From Nymphaea colorata (taxonomy: Eukaryota; Streptophyta; Magnoliopsida; Nymphaeales; Nymphaeaceae), in NCBI RefSeq assembly GCF_008831285.2, contig NC_045146.1, positions 14,957,289-15,021,288 on the forward strand: a DNA stretch of 64,000 nucleotides, in the 5' to 3' direction. Shown here one piece after another: positions 63,301 through 64,000 of the stretch (within the stretch, counting starts at the first letter, position 1; the number at the start of each line of letters is the position of its first letter). A program made the position numbers and the translations under genes. A model generated the notes under the pieces. That model made no database searches and was not told where the DNA came from. It was given only the letters and a program-made list of their open reading frames with translations.

Positions 63301-64000
63301 AAAAACATTTGCATCAATCACAATATGAACCTAAGGATAACAGTATTGAACGCATTAGCTTTTTATAATGGAAAAATGTTTAGCACGCTATTATTTTGGG
63401 CAAATTTCAAGTAGAAACTTCCTATAAGAAAATTGTGAAAATAAGGCAAAAGAATACATGACGATTTTCATTATCCTCGCTGGCATCTGATGAATCTTCA
63501 CTTCCACTCTCCCCACTGTTCAGAAGCATTAAGAGAGCATCAAACAGAGCTATTTCACAATCCCCGTCAAGTGCTATCAAAATAAAGAAATTTAGGTTTC
63601 CTTTAATTACCTGTGTGAGATACCCTCATTTCCTGAACCAGATCCTGCTTTTCCACCATCTCCAGATTTTCCACAATTAAAACCTAAGTTTCCAGTTCCT
63701 CCCTTTGACTTCTTCACCAAACCCCGTGCTTTATCATCTGAGGCTTTTCCTTCTGCTTCAGTAGTTGAGGTCACTGGAACCTAGCATCAAAGAAAAGATT
63801 TTGTCTTTATCAAATACGTCTAAGAAAAGACCAAAACATTCAGGTTAAAAAACAATGAATATAGTTAGGGGTTACTGCATTGAAGAAAACAGATTGCTCC
63901 AACAATCTTAGAAAGAAAAGCTGATTATGAAATTAAAGAAAAATGCACAACTTACTAAAGGAAAATATTATTACCGGAGTCATGCTAGGATGAGCATAAA
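60387..64000 (-). CDS. G-box-binding bZIP factor, GBF1/CPRF1/HBP-1a type (5' end off window)
   Basis: Eight minus-strand exons join in frame: 64000-63975 (partial), 63780-63611, 63515-63458, 63111-63072, 62971-62691, 62545-62468, 62092-61967 and 60587-60387. The first visible residues, YAHPSMTP, belong to the Pro-rich N-terminal (MFMR) region typical of GBFs, as do the Gly/Ser/Lys stretch KKSKGGTGN and the acidic SGSEDSSDASEDNENRH. The bZIP spans a 26-codon exon with the basic region DERELKRQRRKQSNRESARR (N-x7-R intact) and the zipper exon ECEELAAKVELLNTENQNL to DECEKLTSENASIL. The last exon gives EQLSRYYGPEAL and a Ser/Asn-rich end. GBFs dimerise and bind CACGTG in nuclear promoters. The zipper-to-RYYGPEAL join looks about one residue shorter than in relatives. 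The 5' exons and promoter lie beyond the right edge. Confidence 0.94.

Noticed and set aside
1..64000. A new multi-gene system or biosynthetic cluster
   Set aside because: The seven recognised protein genes belong to unrelated, well-known plant families with large spacers and mixed orientation; nothing suggests joint function.

Overview
This window is nuclear DNA of a flowering plant. The genes have GT-AG introns, CT-rich leaders and plant-only products: a plastid ferritin, a miR171-targeted GRAS protein, a seed vicilin-like cupin, an RRA-type arabinosyltransferase and a G-box bZIP. Long AT-rich spacers hold small DNA transposons, LTR-type debris, microsatellites and a decayed plastid rRNA fragment. 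The species cannot be fixed from the sequence.

Layout, left to right. 1-1.95 kb: a dead hAT-type transposase (minus) beside a cluster of GTATCG/CGATAC palindromes and a GGCC-rich element end. 2.8-4.75 kb: the last three exons of a CYP72-clan cytochrome P450; its N-terminal exons are not seen in the window. 6.0-6.9 kb: a MITE-like element and a plastid 16S rRNA fragment. 7.4-12.2 kb: a SpoIIE-type PP2C phosphatase whose large first intron holds a nearly perfect long inverted repeat. 13.6-15.3 kb: a complete eight-exon ferritin with a candidate iron-response element in its promoter. 15.3-25 kb: repeat-rich spacer with an array of palindromic 235-bp units and a non-autonomous hAT element with an exact 8-bp target duplication. 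25-27.2 kb: a vicilin-like cupin (minus) with a Glu/Arg-rich tail and a G-box plus RY promoter module. 27.4-38.4 kb: gene-poor. 38.4-40.3 kb: an intronless HAM-type GRAS gene (minus) with a site fully complementary to miR171. 40.3-56.7 kb: gene-poor, with SINE-like, MITE and LTR remnants. 56.8-58.4 kb: a two-exon GT77 arabinosyltransferase. 60.4-64 kb: the 3' eight exons of a GBF1-type bZIP gene (minus) that runs off the right edge.

The genes are independent transcription units with unrelated jobs (iron storage, signalling, meristem control, seed protein, wall glycosylation, G-box transcription). I see no gene cluster and no clearly new multi-gene system. The most notable non-coding structures are the intronic inverted repeat, the 235-bp palindrome array, the CGATAC palindrome cluster and the well-bounded small transposons. 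All exon borders were set by hand from splice signals and reading-frame continuity; no alignment was run.
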